A stretch of 38,144 bases of DNA from a virus. This document shows, piece after piece, positions 1-9,300 of this stretch. The translations under genes and the position numbers were made by a program. The stretch covers positions 1-38,144 of the IMG/VR virus record IMGVR_UViG_3300030329_000515. One strand, 5' to 3'. Within the stretch, counting starts at the first letter, position 1. Each line of letters starts with the position of its first letter. The notes under the pieces are model-generated. The model saw only the letters and a program-made list of their open reading frames with translations. It was not told the origin of the DNA and searched no databases.

Positions 1-150
1 CAAGTCATGGACGAAACAGGCAGTCCTATGCAAATCTCCAAGGACAATGTTAAAGTTATTGGTGGATATAAGAGTGCTGAAAACGTCCTAGATATTATGG
101 AAAGCGGTCAATACAAGAACGCGATCTATAAAAAGATATCTCTCGACTAG
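1..150 (+). CDS. 3' end of an unrecognised small protein (5' part off the left edge)
   Basis: An open frame enters at base 1 and stops at TAG 148-150, giving 49 residues rich in Lys, Asp and Ile with no motif I recognise. The frame is in phase with the incomplete gene at 37854-38144. If the map is circular the two make one protein of 146 residues, with similar charge and composition on both sides of the join. It would then be the last gene of the small early cluster before the replication genes. Function unknown. Confidence 0.6.
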   Translation, partial: QVMDETGSPMQISKDNVKVIGGYKSAENVLDIMESGQYKNAIYKKISLD

Positions 151-248
151 TCTGAACCTCCTAGGTAGAGAGATAGAGGGAGAAGCTGCTGTGACCGTTA
201 AATGAGATCTCAGGCTTCTTCCTCACCTTTCTATTGACACACAAAGGA
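151..248 (+). other. short intergenic region with a weak inverted repeat
   Basis: This gap holds a purine-rich stretch at about 163-188 and a possible stem pairing AGAAGC (near 181) with GCTTCT (near 213) around a loop of roughly 25 bases. No U-tract follows, so it is not a convincing intrinsic terminator. A TTGACA-like hexamer lies at 234-239, but no good -10 sits at the right distance. I see no gene here. Confidence 0.3.
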
Positions 249-449
249 ATGTGTGCTATGTGCAATCACAAGTTCGATTGGAGAACTAATTACTGCATCT
301 ATTGTGGTAGTAAAAAAGATACAGAAAACAAATGTCACGATCACACAAATGTAATCTCATTCTCCCATGCAAAACGTAAGAAAGAACTTGATGATGTCAT
401 ACGATCCCCCTTACAAGATATCGATACCTACTCCGAGCATAATTCCTAA
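249..449 (+). CDS. small zinc-ribbon protein
   Basis: A small basic protein of 66-71 residues. Two CxxC knuckles near the N-terminus (CAMC and CIYC, 11 residues apart) look like a four-Cys zinc ribbon, and a charged tail with His and Lys follows. Such proteins in phages are often DNA- or protein-binding regulators, but no specific function can be read. The start is uncertain. ATG 249 and TTG 234 both keep the first Cys. ATG 258 has the best spacing from AAAGGA but loses that Cys. The 3' end overlaps the next gene in another frame by about 59 bases, which suggests translational coupling. Confidence 0.6.
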   Translation: MCAMCNHKFDWRTNYCIYCGSKKDTENKCHDHTNVISFSHAKRKKELDDVIRSPLQDIDTYSEHNS

Positions 450-672
450 AGGATTCGGTCCCAATTCCACTGGTAAAAGAGGCGGGAACCTTAGAATCCG
501 TTGTACTAATGCTGAATATGATATGTTAGCAGAAGAAGCAGCGGAACTAGGGATCTCAATAGCTAACTTTGGCCGTTGGTGTTCTGTTCAAGTCGCTCAA
601 CAATTAAAAGAGCATAGACTTAATAACTCAACGGCTCAGACCGTTGAGGGTACTAATGAACAATGGACTTAA
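391..672 (+). CDS. ribbon-helix-helix-like DNA-binding protein candidate
   Basis: About 93 residues from ATG 391 (or 394), preceded by a weak purine-rich AAGAAAGAA. The middle part reads as a short basic beta strand (LRIRCT), then two helices with a turn (AEYDMLAEEAAELGIS then IANFGRWCS). This is the layout of MobC/Arc-type ribbon-helix-helix proteins, which bind DNA as dimers and often act as repressors. The N-terminus is Pro-rich and probably disordered. It overlaps the zinc-ribbon gene upstream and the helicase gene downstream by 17 bases, so all three are likely co-translated. The family call rests on pattern only. Confidence 0.55.
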   Translation: MMSYDPPYKISIPTPSIIPKGFGPNSTGKRGGNLRIRCTNAEYDMLAEEAAELGISIANFGRWCSVQVAQQLKEHRLNNSTAQTVEGTNEQWT

Positions 673-1918
673 ATTTGATGAGACACAGGCTAAAGCTATC
701 GGTGCTTGCTGTGATATTAGCCGTAGAATCGTTCCGATTACGGGTGCTGCTGGCACTGGAAAAACAACGATACTTGAAAATGTCTATAAGACGCTTAAAG
801 CAAGAGGACACAAGGTTGTTTTGTGCGCTCCTACTGGAAAGGCAGCTAAACGAATACAGGAAGCAACAGGTATCCCGGCTAGGACGATTCATAGGTTACT
901 TGAATACCCCCATCCGGGAGAAAGAGATGAGAAAACTGGAAAAACGCTTATCTCTACCGATCCAAAACGTGATCGACAAAACCCAATCGATTACGATACG
1001 GTGCTAGTTGATGAATATGCAATGGTCAACGTGGAGTTACACCGTAATCTAATAGATGCATTGCCTCACGGTGGAATAATAAGAATGTTTGGTGATGCTA
1101 ACCAACTCCAACCAATAGAAACCTCCAAAAGAATACAAGCAGAGCCTTCATCTTTCTTAAAGATGCTTAGTAAGTATGACGGGATCAGACTTACAAACAT
1201 TCACCGACAAAAAGAAGACAGTAACATCATTGCTAATGCTAACAGGATTGTTCTTGGTGGTATGCCAATTCGTAAGCCTGACTTCAGTATACAAATGACT
1301 AGTGAACCAGTTGAAACAGTCCAAGGATTTGTTCAAGACTGTTTAGCAAATGAAATCGACTATGGAATTATTGAAAACCAAATGATAACTCCTACTAAAG
1401 TTGGTTGGGTCGGGACTGAAGCCTTGAATGGATGCATCCAGAACTTATTACATCCAACTAGTAAACCTTATACAGAAGTTGAGCGTCATAAGTGGAATGA
1501 CCAAGATTACATAAGAATGTATGAAGGCGATAAGATTATCTATACCAGCAACAACTACCCCTTAGAAGTTTTCAACGGAGAGACAGGAGTGATCAAGTCC
1601 CTAAACGCTGATGCTAGTATCACAGTAGACCTTGGCGATAGAGAACTAGACATTCCTGTTTCGTTGGAGATGGAGGGTAGAGGGGGAATGTATTATATGA
1701 ACCCTCAAAAAGACTTGGATCTAGCTTATGTAATTACAACTCATAAGGCTCAAGGGAGTGAGTATAACCGTGTCTGTTATATTATGAACTCATCTCGTTC
1801 ATGGCTGTTGAATAGAAAGAACTTATATACAGCAGTTACTAGAGCTAAAGAGCATGTGCATATCATCACAGATCAAAAGTCTTTATCCCGTAGTCTCTAT
1901 AAGGAGGGAGATAAATGA
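656..1918 (+). CDS. Dda/RecD-like superfamily 1B DNA helicase
   Basis: An ATP-dependent 5'-3' DNA helicase for replication or recombination, 420 residues, close to the length of T4 Dda. In order it shows Walker A GAAGTGKTT at residues 30-38, motif Ia CAPTGKAAKR at 57-66, Walker B VLVDE at 116-120, motif III GDANQLQPI at 146-154, a NIHRQ motif IV, motif V THKAQGSEY near 370 and motif VI LYTAVTRAK near 395. All motifs are intact. ATG 656 was chosen over TTG 644 because GAGG at 646-649 lies six bases before it. The last four bases overlap the next gene as ATGA. The nearest known role is helping the replication fork pass bound proteins; that role here is inferred. Confidence 0.93.
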   Translation: MNNGLKFDETQAKAIGACCDISRRIVPITGAAGTGKTTILENVYKTLKARGHKVVLCAPTGKAAKRIQEATGIPARTIHRLLEYPHPGERDEKTGKTLISTDPKRDRQNPIDYDTVLVDEYAMVNVELHRNLIDALPHGGIIRMFGDANQLQPIETSKRIQAEPSSFLKMLSKYDGIRLTNIHRQKEDSNIIANANRIVLGGMPIRKPDFSIQMTSEPVETVQGFVQDCLANEIDYGIIENQMITPTKVGWVGTEALNGCIQNLLHPTSKPYTEVERHKWNDQDYIRMYEGDKIIYTSNNYPLEVFNGETGVIKSLNADASITVDLGDRELDIPVSLEMEGRGGMYYMNPQKDLDLAYVITTHKAQGSEYNRVCYIMNSSRSWLLNRKNLYTAVTRAKEHVHIITDQKSLSRSLYKEGDK

Positions 1919-2187
1919 CAGATAAAGTGGATGAGTTGTTAGATGAACGTGAACAAACTCATGGCCCTGCTGCTGAAACATTTGAAATAGGAATAAACTT
2001 TGTAAATGTCGTCGTTAATTCTGGTGCTGTTACTAGTGAATCACTTAGACCTCATCACTTCGCTATTTTAAATATCCTACACAAAATAGCTCGCATACTT
2101 TGTGGATCTTACAATCCTGATCATTGGGATGACATCGAAGGTTATGCTCGTCTAGGCAAGAAGATACAGGAGAATAATAATGCCTGA
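1915..2187 (+). CDS. DUF6378-family protein
   Basis: A 90-residue protein matching the DUF6378 pattern found in many phages: an N-terminal LLDEREQTHGP box, a middle helix with a KIARIL segment, and a C-terminal DHWDDIEGYARLG block. The biochemical role of the family is not known to me. The conserved Arg, His and Asp residues and its usual place among replication or nucleotide genes suggest a DNA-metabolism role. It is coupled to the helicase gene by ATGA and overlaps the polymerase gene by eight bases, so the three are probably translated together. Confidence 0.75.
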   Translation: MTDKVDELLDEREQTHGPAAETFEIGINFVNVVVNSGAVTSESLRPHHFAILNILHKIARILCGSYNPDHWDDIEGYARLGKKIQENNNA

Positions 2188-4621
2188 AGTAACTGAAGCA
2201 TGGCTTATGCAAGAGTTTACTAAGAGAGCTAAAGCCTGTCAGTTGACTGTTGATTGTTTAGGTTCTGGTAAATTAGATAGTGAGATAGTTATCATCGGGG
2301 AAGCCCCCGGTGAACGTGAAGCTATGATGAAGATGCCACTCGTAGGCGGTAGCGGCAAGTTACTGTGGGATGTACTACAACCATTAGATATATCTCGTAA
2401 AGATTGTTACGTAACTAATGTAGTTAAAAGACAAGTATCATTATCTACTAAGACTGAAGCCCGCAATCCAGTTAAGCGGGTAGAGATAGAGCATTGGGAA
2501 GGGCTACTTGAATGGGAGTTAGAACAACTTCCCAACATTAAGTACATATTAGTACTAGGTAACATGGCATTACACGCATTACTAGGTGAGTCAGGCATAA
2601 CTAACTGGCGTGGCTCAGTCTATGATGTAGCTATAGGAAAGAGTAGGCGACAAGTAAAAGCAATTATAACTAACAACCCTGCTCATGTACTCCGCAACAT
2701 ACAAATGGAGCCGTTCTATAAGTTTGATGTTGCTAAACTCAGGAGAGTTATGGATGGACGATTTAAACGACATGACATTAGAGCAACAATTAACCCATCT
2801 TACGGAGAAGCTATCGAATATCTCGATAGACTTGGTGAAAGTGAACACCCAATTGCATTTGACATTGAGATCATGTCAGGAGAGACAGCTTGCATCGGAT
2901 TTGCCAACAACTCAAGAGAGGGTATATCTATCAATTTTAGATCTGCTAAAGCAAACCGATATAGTCTTGATGAAGAGAGACTGCTCCGTAGAAGAATCGG
3001 ACAGTTACTATCTGATAAAAGATCCAAACTAGTAGCACAGAACGGATCGTTTGACTGTGGTTGGTTATGGTACAAGGACAGAATACATGCACCAAAAGTT
3101 TGGTTTGATACATTACTTGCACACCATACACTTTACCCATCACTCCCGCACAACTTAGGATTCCTTACTGCCCAATACACTGACCATCCTTACTACAAAG
3201 ATGAAGGTAAGTCTTGGCGTGAAGGTGGAAACATCGATCAGTTCTGGGAGTATAATGTTAAGGATTGTTGCATTACTTGGGCGGCTCACGAAAAGTTATT
3301 ACAAGAATTACAATCGCAAAACATGGAAGACTTCTTCTTCTCTCATGTCATGCGACTACAACCCCACCTTGTCCAGATGCAAGTCGGCGGTGTGAAACTT
3401 GATATGGATCTTAAAGAATCTATCGTAGAAAGATTAGATGTAGAACTCCAAGAGAAGTTAAAAGATATACAAGAACAAGCAGCTAAGTTAGCTGGTGAAC
3501 ATTGGCGATCCCTCAATCCCAACTCTCCAAGACAATTAGGACAGTTCTTCTTTGGCGAACTACATCTTGTAGGTCGTGGTAGTAGTACCAACAAGGAGAA
3601 CAGAGACAGGATGAGGAAACATCCGAGAACAAGTGAAGAACAAATCAAGTTCATTGAAGCAATTGATAGTTATAAAGAAGATCATAAGTTCTTCTCTACT
3701 TATGCAACCCAGAAACCTGACCCAGATGGTAGGTTTCGTTGTGAATATAAACAGTTCGGAGTTCAAGCTGCACCGGGAAGATTAAGTTCAAGTGGAACCT
3801 TATGGGGAAGTGGAGGTAACTTACAAAACCAACCACATACTGCTTATCCAATGTTCGTATGTGATGAAGGTTATATGTTATCTTACTTTGACCTTAGACA
3901 AGCGGAGGCAAAAGTTGTCGCGTATTTATGGAATGTGGAAGGACTCATCGAAAATTTCGAGAGGGCCGAAATTGAAGAAGGCTTCGACGTACATCGAGGA
4001 AATGCTTCAAGGATATTCAGATTACCATACGATGAAATACCAGAATCTGACTACGATGACGATGGCAAACGTTCTCTTAGATACCTTGGAAAGCGGTGCG
4101 TACACGGACTTAATTATAGAATGCAAGCTCCCAAACTCGCAACTGTCTGTGGCATTCCAATTAGTCAAGCAGAAGAAGCGTTTGCCTCGTATCATAGAGC
4201 TTTCCCTGAGATCAACAAAGCATGGCAGCGTACAATTTCAACTGTTAGAGAAGAACGTTGCTTATATACACCTCTCGGAAGAAGATTTATCATCCTTGGT
4301 AGAGTAACGGAGGATAGTTTCGATAGTGTTATCGCATTTGTACCTCAATCAACGATTGGTGATAAAGTCAGTAGTGTTATTTATCTTTGTCACGAAGATG
4401 AAGAGTGGCCCGAAGACGCACGTATGCTACTCAATATCCACGATGCCCTCATCGCAATACATAAACCTACTGACAAAGAAACTGTCCAACGACTTATGAA
4501 GAAACACGCGGAAGCTCCTATTACTATTAGAGGTAATCAAGTAAGTATTGGTACTGACTTTAAGGAATCAGTACCAGATGAGAAGGGGATACATAGATGG
4601 TCAACGCTACAAGAAATATAA
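2180..4621 (+). CDS. polA: uracil-DNA glycosylase-like / family A DNA polymerase fusion
   Basis: The 813-residue replicative polymerase. Residues 20-190 resemble a family 4 uracil-DNA glycosylase: GEAPGERE at 40-47, YVTNVVK at 77-83 and LVLGNMAL at 124-131. The usual HPS motif reads NPA at 166-168, and the last two Fe-S Cys positions seem to be lost. Residues 225-365 are a 3'-5' exonuclease with all three motifs: FDIE (D228, E230), N288-D292 and YNVKD (D362). Residues 390-813 are the Pol I fold: motif A with D571 and E576, motif B R634-K638-H642-Y646, and motif C IHDAL (D755). H642 stands at the E. coli Phe762 position, and Ala replaces the Glu of HDE in motif C. The gene overlaps DUF6378 upstream and the next gene downstream. 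Confidence 0.95.
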   Translation: MPEVTEAWLMQEFTKRAKACQLTVDCLGSGKLDSEIVIIGEAPGEREAMMKMPLVGGSGKLLWDVLQPLDISRKDCYVTNVVKRQVSLSTKTEARNPVKRVEIEHWEGLLEWELEQLPNIKYILVLGNMALHALLGESGITNWRGSVYDVAIGKSRRQVKAIITNNPAHVLRNIQMEPFYKFDVAKLRRVMDGRFKRHDIRATINPSYGEAIEYLDRLGESEHPIAFDIEIMSGETACIGFANNSREGISINFRSAKANRYSLDEERLLRRRIGQLLSDKRSKLVAQNGSFDCGWLWYKDRIHAPKVWFDTLLAHHTLYPSLPHNLGFLTAQYTDHPYYKDEGKSWREGGNIDQFWEYNVKDCCITWAAHEKLLQELQSQNMEDFFFSHVMRLQPHLVQMQVGGVKLDMDLKESIVERLDVELQEKLKDIQEQAAKLAGEHWRSLNPNSPRQLGQFFFGELHLVGRGSSTNKENRDRMRKHPRTSEEQIKFIEAIDSYKEDHKFFSTYATQKPDPDGRFRCEYKQFGVQAAPGRLSSSGTLWGSGGNLQNQPHTAYPMFVCDEGYMLSYFDLRQAEAKVVAYLWNVEGLIENFERAEIEEGFDVHRGNASRIFRLPYDEIPESDYDDDGKRSLRYLGKRCVHGLNYRMQAPKLATVCGIPISQAEEAFASYHRAFPEINKAWQRTISTVREERCLYTPLGRRFIILGRVTEDSFDSVIAFVPQSTIGDKVSSVIYLCHEDEEWPEDARMLLNIHDALIAIHKPTDKETVQRLMKKHAEAPITIRGNQVSIGTDFKESVPDEKGIHRWSTLQEI

Positions 4622-5154
4622 AAGAAGAAGAACTATATATTCTTGAAACCATTGACGACAATATTATAAAGGACCGAGCAAAGATTGGAGTAGCAAAAGA
4701 TGCTAGAAAAAGAATAAGCACCTTAAAACAAGCAAGTCCGATAGCTTTGAGAGAATATAGAACCTATTTTGCTTCCGAATTATATCCATATACTGCTCGA
4801 CAAGTAGAGGGAAGAGTAAAAACGCTCCTTAAATTTAATGATTACTGTTCCCACGAAAACTCGAGAGAATGGTTTAACATGCCGGGGCATGTATTAGAGT
4901 GGTTTGTTTCTGGTGCAGTAAATTCTCTTGTTACACACGATGTTACGAACAAAATTTTATCAGTACACGAAATGGCTAGGTTAGGAAAAGCAAAATTATT
5001 GTATAGGGCTAACAATGGTAGAATGGCATTTCAACTTCCTTCGGGACGGCTTGTTGATGGATACGGAGATCCTATCTCTCCTTCAGAAGCATTAAAAGGA
5101 CACCCAATAAACGAGTGGAAAAGTCAGTATGAATTACAAGAAGTTAGTGCATGA
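4597..5154 (+). CDS. T5orf172 (GIY-YIG-like) domain protein
   Basis: A 185-residue protein whose first 110 residues match the T5orf172/MUG113 pattern, a branch of the GIY-YIG nuclease fold. It has YILETI near residue 14, KIGVAKDARKR near 31-41, a central A-x-x-V-E segment with the likely catalytic Glu in RQVEGR, and the closing REWFNMPGHVLEWF. The C-terminal 60 residues are not recognised. Known members include proteins of unknown role and possible nicking nucleases. Here it could be a repair or replication nuclease, or a homing-type element; I cannot tell. AAGGGG precedes ATG 4597. It overlaps the polymerase gene by 25 bases and the next gene by 26, so it is built into the replication operon rather than loosely inserted. 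Confidence 0.75.
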   Translation: MVNATRNIKEEELYILETIDDNIIKDRAKIGVAKDARKRISTLKQASPIALREYRTYFASELYPYTARQVEGRVKTLLKFNDYCSHENSREWFNMPGHVLEWFVSGAVNSLVTHDVTNKILSVHEMARLGKAKLLYRANNGRMAFQLPSGRLVDGYGDPISPSEALKGHPINEWKSQYELQEVSA

Positions 5155-6349
5155 AGATTCATTCATAGGACAGTACATGAAGTACATGTCCTATGTAGAA
5201 ACAGCAGAGTCATACGATTTTTGGTGTGCAGTTTGGGCAATAGGAGATGCTTGTGGTAGAGGCGTATATGTGGATCGGCCTAACATTCCAGTTTATCTTA
5301 ATTGGTATATTATCTTGGCGGCTGAATCTGGCTCTACAAGAAAATCGACAGCAGTTACGTCGATTGCTGGAGTTGTTGAGACTATTAGACGACCACTTCT
5401 TACAGGTAAAACATCTCCCGAGTCATTGGATCTCTTGCTTCACGAACAAAGCAGGAGCAGCGGGGGAGCTTCCGTCTCTTTCGCGGTATCGGAATTAGTA
5501 ACAACACTTGGCAGAGAAGGTTACATGTCTTCAATGCCGGGACTTTTAACAGACTTATACGACTGTCCATCTATCAGGCGTATTCCCGGAACAATTAAAT
5601 CAGGGGAGATAATACAGAAAGATGTCTTCGTCAACTTCCTATCAGCGTCAACTCCTTCTTGGCTTGTTACTGCGATCAATCCCTCAGTCATTGAAGGAGG
5701 ATTTACGTCCAGAGTTATGTTCGTGGTTGACGATACTAGAAAACGAGATATTCCGTGGCCTACAAGAAGAGAGTCAACAGATGGAGCTAACCTTAGAGGA
5801 CAACTATCAGACCTCCGAACAACTGGAACTTCCATTGGAGCTATCGGAATCTCAGATGGTGGACTCAAAAGATTTACCAAATGGTATAGATCCAAAACAA
5901 ATAGCAATGATCCATTCTTGGGTAGCTTTGAAGCTAGAGAGGATGATCATGTCTTACGCCTCGCAGCCGTACTATCTATCAACGACGGAACCTATGAGCT
6001 TCAGAGTAAACACATCTCAAATGCCATTACTGTTATCAGTAGAGTTAAAAGTGGAGCGAATAAACTCTTCGGAGGAGACTTCAGCCAAAACGCAAGACTA
6101 GCTGATGCTGTTACACGTATGAGAGAGGTATTAATTACTGCTGGATCAGACGGGATTTTGCACTCAGAACTTTTACGCAAGATGCAAAAACGCTTAGATG
6201 CCAAGGAGTTAGGGACGTTAGTTAAAGTACTACATGAATGTAGTATGATACAGATATTCGAGGTAGGCCGAAAGAAATTCTATAGAGCTACAAGAACTAT
6301 AGAAAAGTTTGGAGTTACATCTGAAGTATTAGGTAAGCTAAGTATTTAG
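5129..6349 (+). CDS. DUF3987-like P-loop ATPase, putative replication helicase/primase-associated protein
   Basis: A 406-residue protein. A modified P-loop, ESGSTRKST at about 66-74, has Arg where the canonical Gly precedes the Lys. A SEL triplet (about 130) in a strand-like context may be the Walker B equivalent. Then come GLLTDLYDCP and a strongly DUF3987-like GGFTSRVMFVV segment. The last 70 residues look like a winged helix (GILHSELLRKMQKRLDAKEL). Relatives occur in phage and plasmid replication modules, often beside or fused to primases, but no primase domain is visible here. GGAAAAG precedes ATG 5129. It is the last rightward gene, and its TAG overlaps the stop codon of the opposing 1492-aa gene. 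Confidence 0.7.
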   Translation: MNYKKLVHEDSFIGQYMKYMSYVETAESYDFWCAVWAIGDACGRGVYVDRPNIPVYLNWYIILAAESGSTRKSTAVTSIAGVVETIRRPLLTGKTSPESLDLLLHEQSRSSGGASVSFAVSELVTTLGREGYMSSMPGLLTDLYDCPSIRRIPGTIKSGEIIQKDVFVNFLSASTPSWLVTAINPSVIEGGFTSRVMFVVDDTRKRDIPWPTRRESTDGANLRGQLSDLRTTGTSIGAIGISDGGLKRFTKWYRSKTNSNDPFLGSFEAREDDHVLRLAAVLSINDGTYELQSKHISNAITVISRVKSGANKLFGGDFSQNARLADAVTRMREVLITAGSDGILHSELLRKMQKRLDAKELGTLVKVLHECSMIQIFEVGRKKFYRATRTIEKFGVTSEVLGKLSI

Positions 6350-9300
6350 GGAGTCATCATTCTTTCCAAGAAAGACTTACCTTCTAAGCGGGACTGTGGG
6401 ATATCTCCTTCTAGATTAATTTCTATACTTGGATCACCTAGTCTGCCTTGTAACCACTCGGACATATCTCTTTCCCATTGCTTAACTAAAGCATACTGCT
6501 CATTGTAGATGTCATTTAGTGCAGCATTGTTAGCATCTATCTGACGCTTAACCTGTCCTACACTCTTTCTTCCATCCATTCCAAGAGAGTTGTTATCCTT
6601 ACGAAGAGAAGTTATCTCTTCATTTCCCGGTTGTAATGTCTGAGTAAGATTTCCTACTGATAGTGCTACATGATTCCATGCAACATTATCATTCATCATA
6701 TTAGTAAAACCACTTCCACTAAAGATCCTTCTTAGATCACCTACACCACCTGTCTCTGCCATCTGGCGCATGTTCTGTAGACCTTTAATAGTCTCTTTAA
6801 TTCGGAACATTCTCTTGGCGGCTGGCTGCATAGTAGATAGTTTATGCGTTCTACCAAATATGGAACTACCAAATTTAAGTTGTTGGTTAATGGCTAGACC
6901 AGCGGCTTCTGTTCCTCGTTGGACAGCATTACCGATAGATCCTTTAACTCTGTCATTACGTCCAGCACTGGAAGCGTTCCATACATCTACTAATAACTTT
7001 CCACCACTACCAAATATATCTTGGAATATTGCCCCAATTGTTTCATCCATAGCACCTTGGGCATTAGCCATATCTTTAGAAGAATAACGAGAACCACCAC
7101 CAATAGGCATAGCTTCTGTTAAACTTACATCTCCCTTATCTGGATCGAAAGACAATCCACCTCTTACACTCTGACCTGTGATCGCAGTAAACCCTGCTGC
7201 GAATAATGGAGGCATAGCTATATCTAAAACCCTATTTCCAGCAGCTACTACGTTCCATTGTTCTGGCTTTAAGTCATTGAAACTTCTAGTACCAGAGAAA
7301 TTAAATATTGCGTCCATCGAATCTATAACAAATCCTCTTATTAATCCCCACTCTGGACTAACAGGCCATTGATGTGCTTCCCAAGGAGGTTTGCCCGGAA
7401 TCATTACTATATTAGTAGAGGCACGTTGTTGGGCATTAAACCCTTTCCAGTAATATTCGTTATGAGTCCACGGCCTACCATTCTCATCATAGTAAACTTC
7501 GTCATCGGAACTCATTGTAAAGTTCCACATAACTTCAGCAGCGGTAGGCGCACCAATTAATGCTGCTACTCCAGAAAAGAATCTACGAGGGTTAGCTTTA
7601 ATTGCTCCACCAATTGATGCCCATGATTGGATCATGGCTGGTGCAAATGGAACTGCATTATTAAAGTACTTAGCTGCTGTACTAGATCCAACTCTTCTCA
7701 TGTCGCCAGCTAATTCCTTAGAGATGTCTGCTCCTTCTCTAAGTATTCTTGCTTCATCTGCTTCGGACATTCCTTCGCGTATATTCTTGCGGTAATGTTT
7801 AAGCATTTGTGCATAAGCTGGACCTTCGTGCCATGCATGATTCCATGCTTTCCACATACGCCACAAGTAAGTAGCTTCTCCAAGTCCAACATGATTAACA
7901 AAGTTAGCTTCGTTCTGGTTGAGAGAATCTAGAAAGTTATTTCTATATCCTTGAGCTTCTGCACCTATATACCCAGAGGTTCTACCAGTTTCTTTCTGGG
8001 TTCTAAGACTAAATGAATTTCTATAAGCAGCTTCTAATCTATTTCTTAAATCTATTTGTGCCTGAGTCGGCATCTCTCCGCGAGATATCTTATCTGCGAT
8101 ACGTTGGGCTAGATAGTCGGCTCGTTCTTTGGCCCATCCATCCTTCATTAGTTCCCATGTACCTTTAAGTCCTTCCAACCGACTAATAGCTCCTTCACCA
8201 ATAGCACCGCCAGTAGTCTTAGCTGCACTACGACCAACAATATTACTAGCTATTTGTTGGGAAGAGAAGATATGGGCAACAGGAGCGAACATAGATAATG
8301 GGCCAGTAGTTCCAGCTTTGAATACACTATTCCAATGTCTAAAGAAATGTTCCCCCGGACCAAGGTTACGATTCAAATCTAATGATGCACGAAGACCAGC
8401 ATCAGGAACTTTCCATGCATGAAGCCTTCCATGTTGCATAGTCCATACAACTTCTGGATCGGCATCATCAACCGCCCTAGCTGCTGCTTTTGGGTATGGA
8501 ATAAAGCCTTTCCACTCACCCAAACTATCATTAGTAGTATCGAATGGCCTATAACCTAAATATTGTGGGTCAGCAGTATTTTTTGAACGATCAGCAGCTT
8601 CTGACATTCCTTGTTTTAATTCTTTTAGCCTCTTAATATTACCATCAGCATCCCTACCTACATATTGTAGATCATGTAAATCATCGCTACCTTTACCAGT
8701 AGCATGACGCATTTGAGTAAGAAATTTAAGAGTGTGATGTTGATAAGCATTAATGTTAGAGCCTTCTATAGTACTCTCAGCATATCTACGTAGTGCATCT
8801 AGAGGTAACATAGGTTTATCAACAGACTTACCATGTTCAACTGATCGTTGATGTAATTCTTTAGCGTAATTTAGTTCTTTAGCTTGCCTTGTTTTGAATC
8901 CAGCCATACTTTTTAGACGATCAAGAATTCCTGGCTGGTCTGTACTGGTTATCATAGGAATATAAGCAAGTCTTTGGTCCTTCGCGCCTCTGTTTATAGT
9001 AAACCTATCTCTAAGTTGTTGAGCCTGTTCGACAGTCAAATCTCCTCTATGTACTCTATAATCTAAGAGTGCATCTAGAGTCTGAGAAGTTTTCATACTT
9101 AGTTGTTTAATAGCTGGATCTGCATCAGCCGCAGCTACTATCTTATCAAGCATCTCATCACTTATGCGGCTACCTTGGCCCCATATAATATTCCTAACGC
9201 CCTCTTTCTCTCTTAATCCTGTCCTGATTTCTCGTGTAGTATCCCACATCTTAGTGGTCCCATCACGATTAACCATGTTGGGATTTGCATCTATTTCTAA

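Noticed and set aside
6361-6375. TCTTTC/GAAAGA hairpin as a bidirectional terminator
   Set aside because: AT-rich 6-bp stem, no U-tract, inside the coding end of the giant gene.
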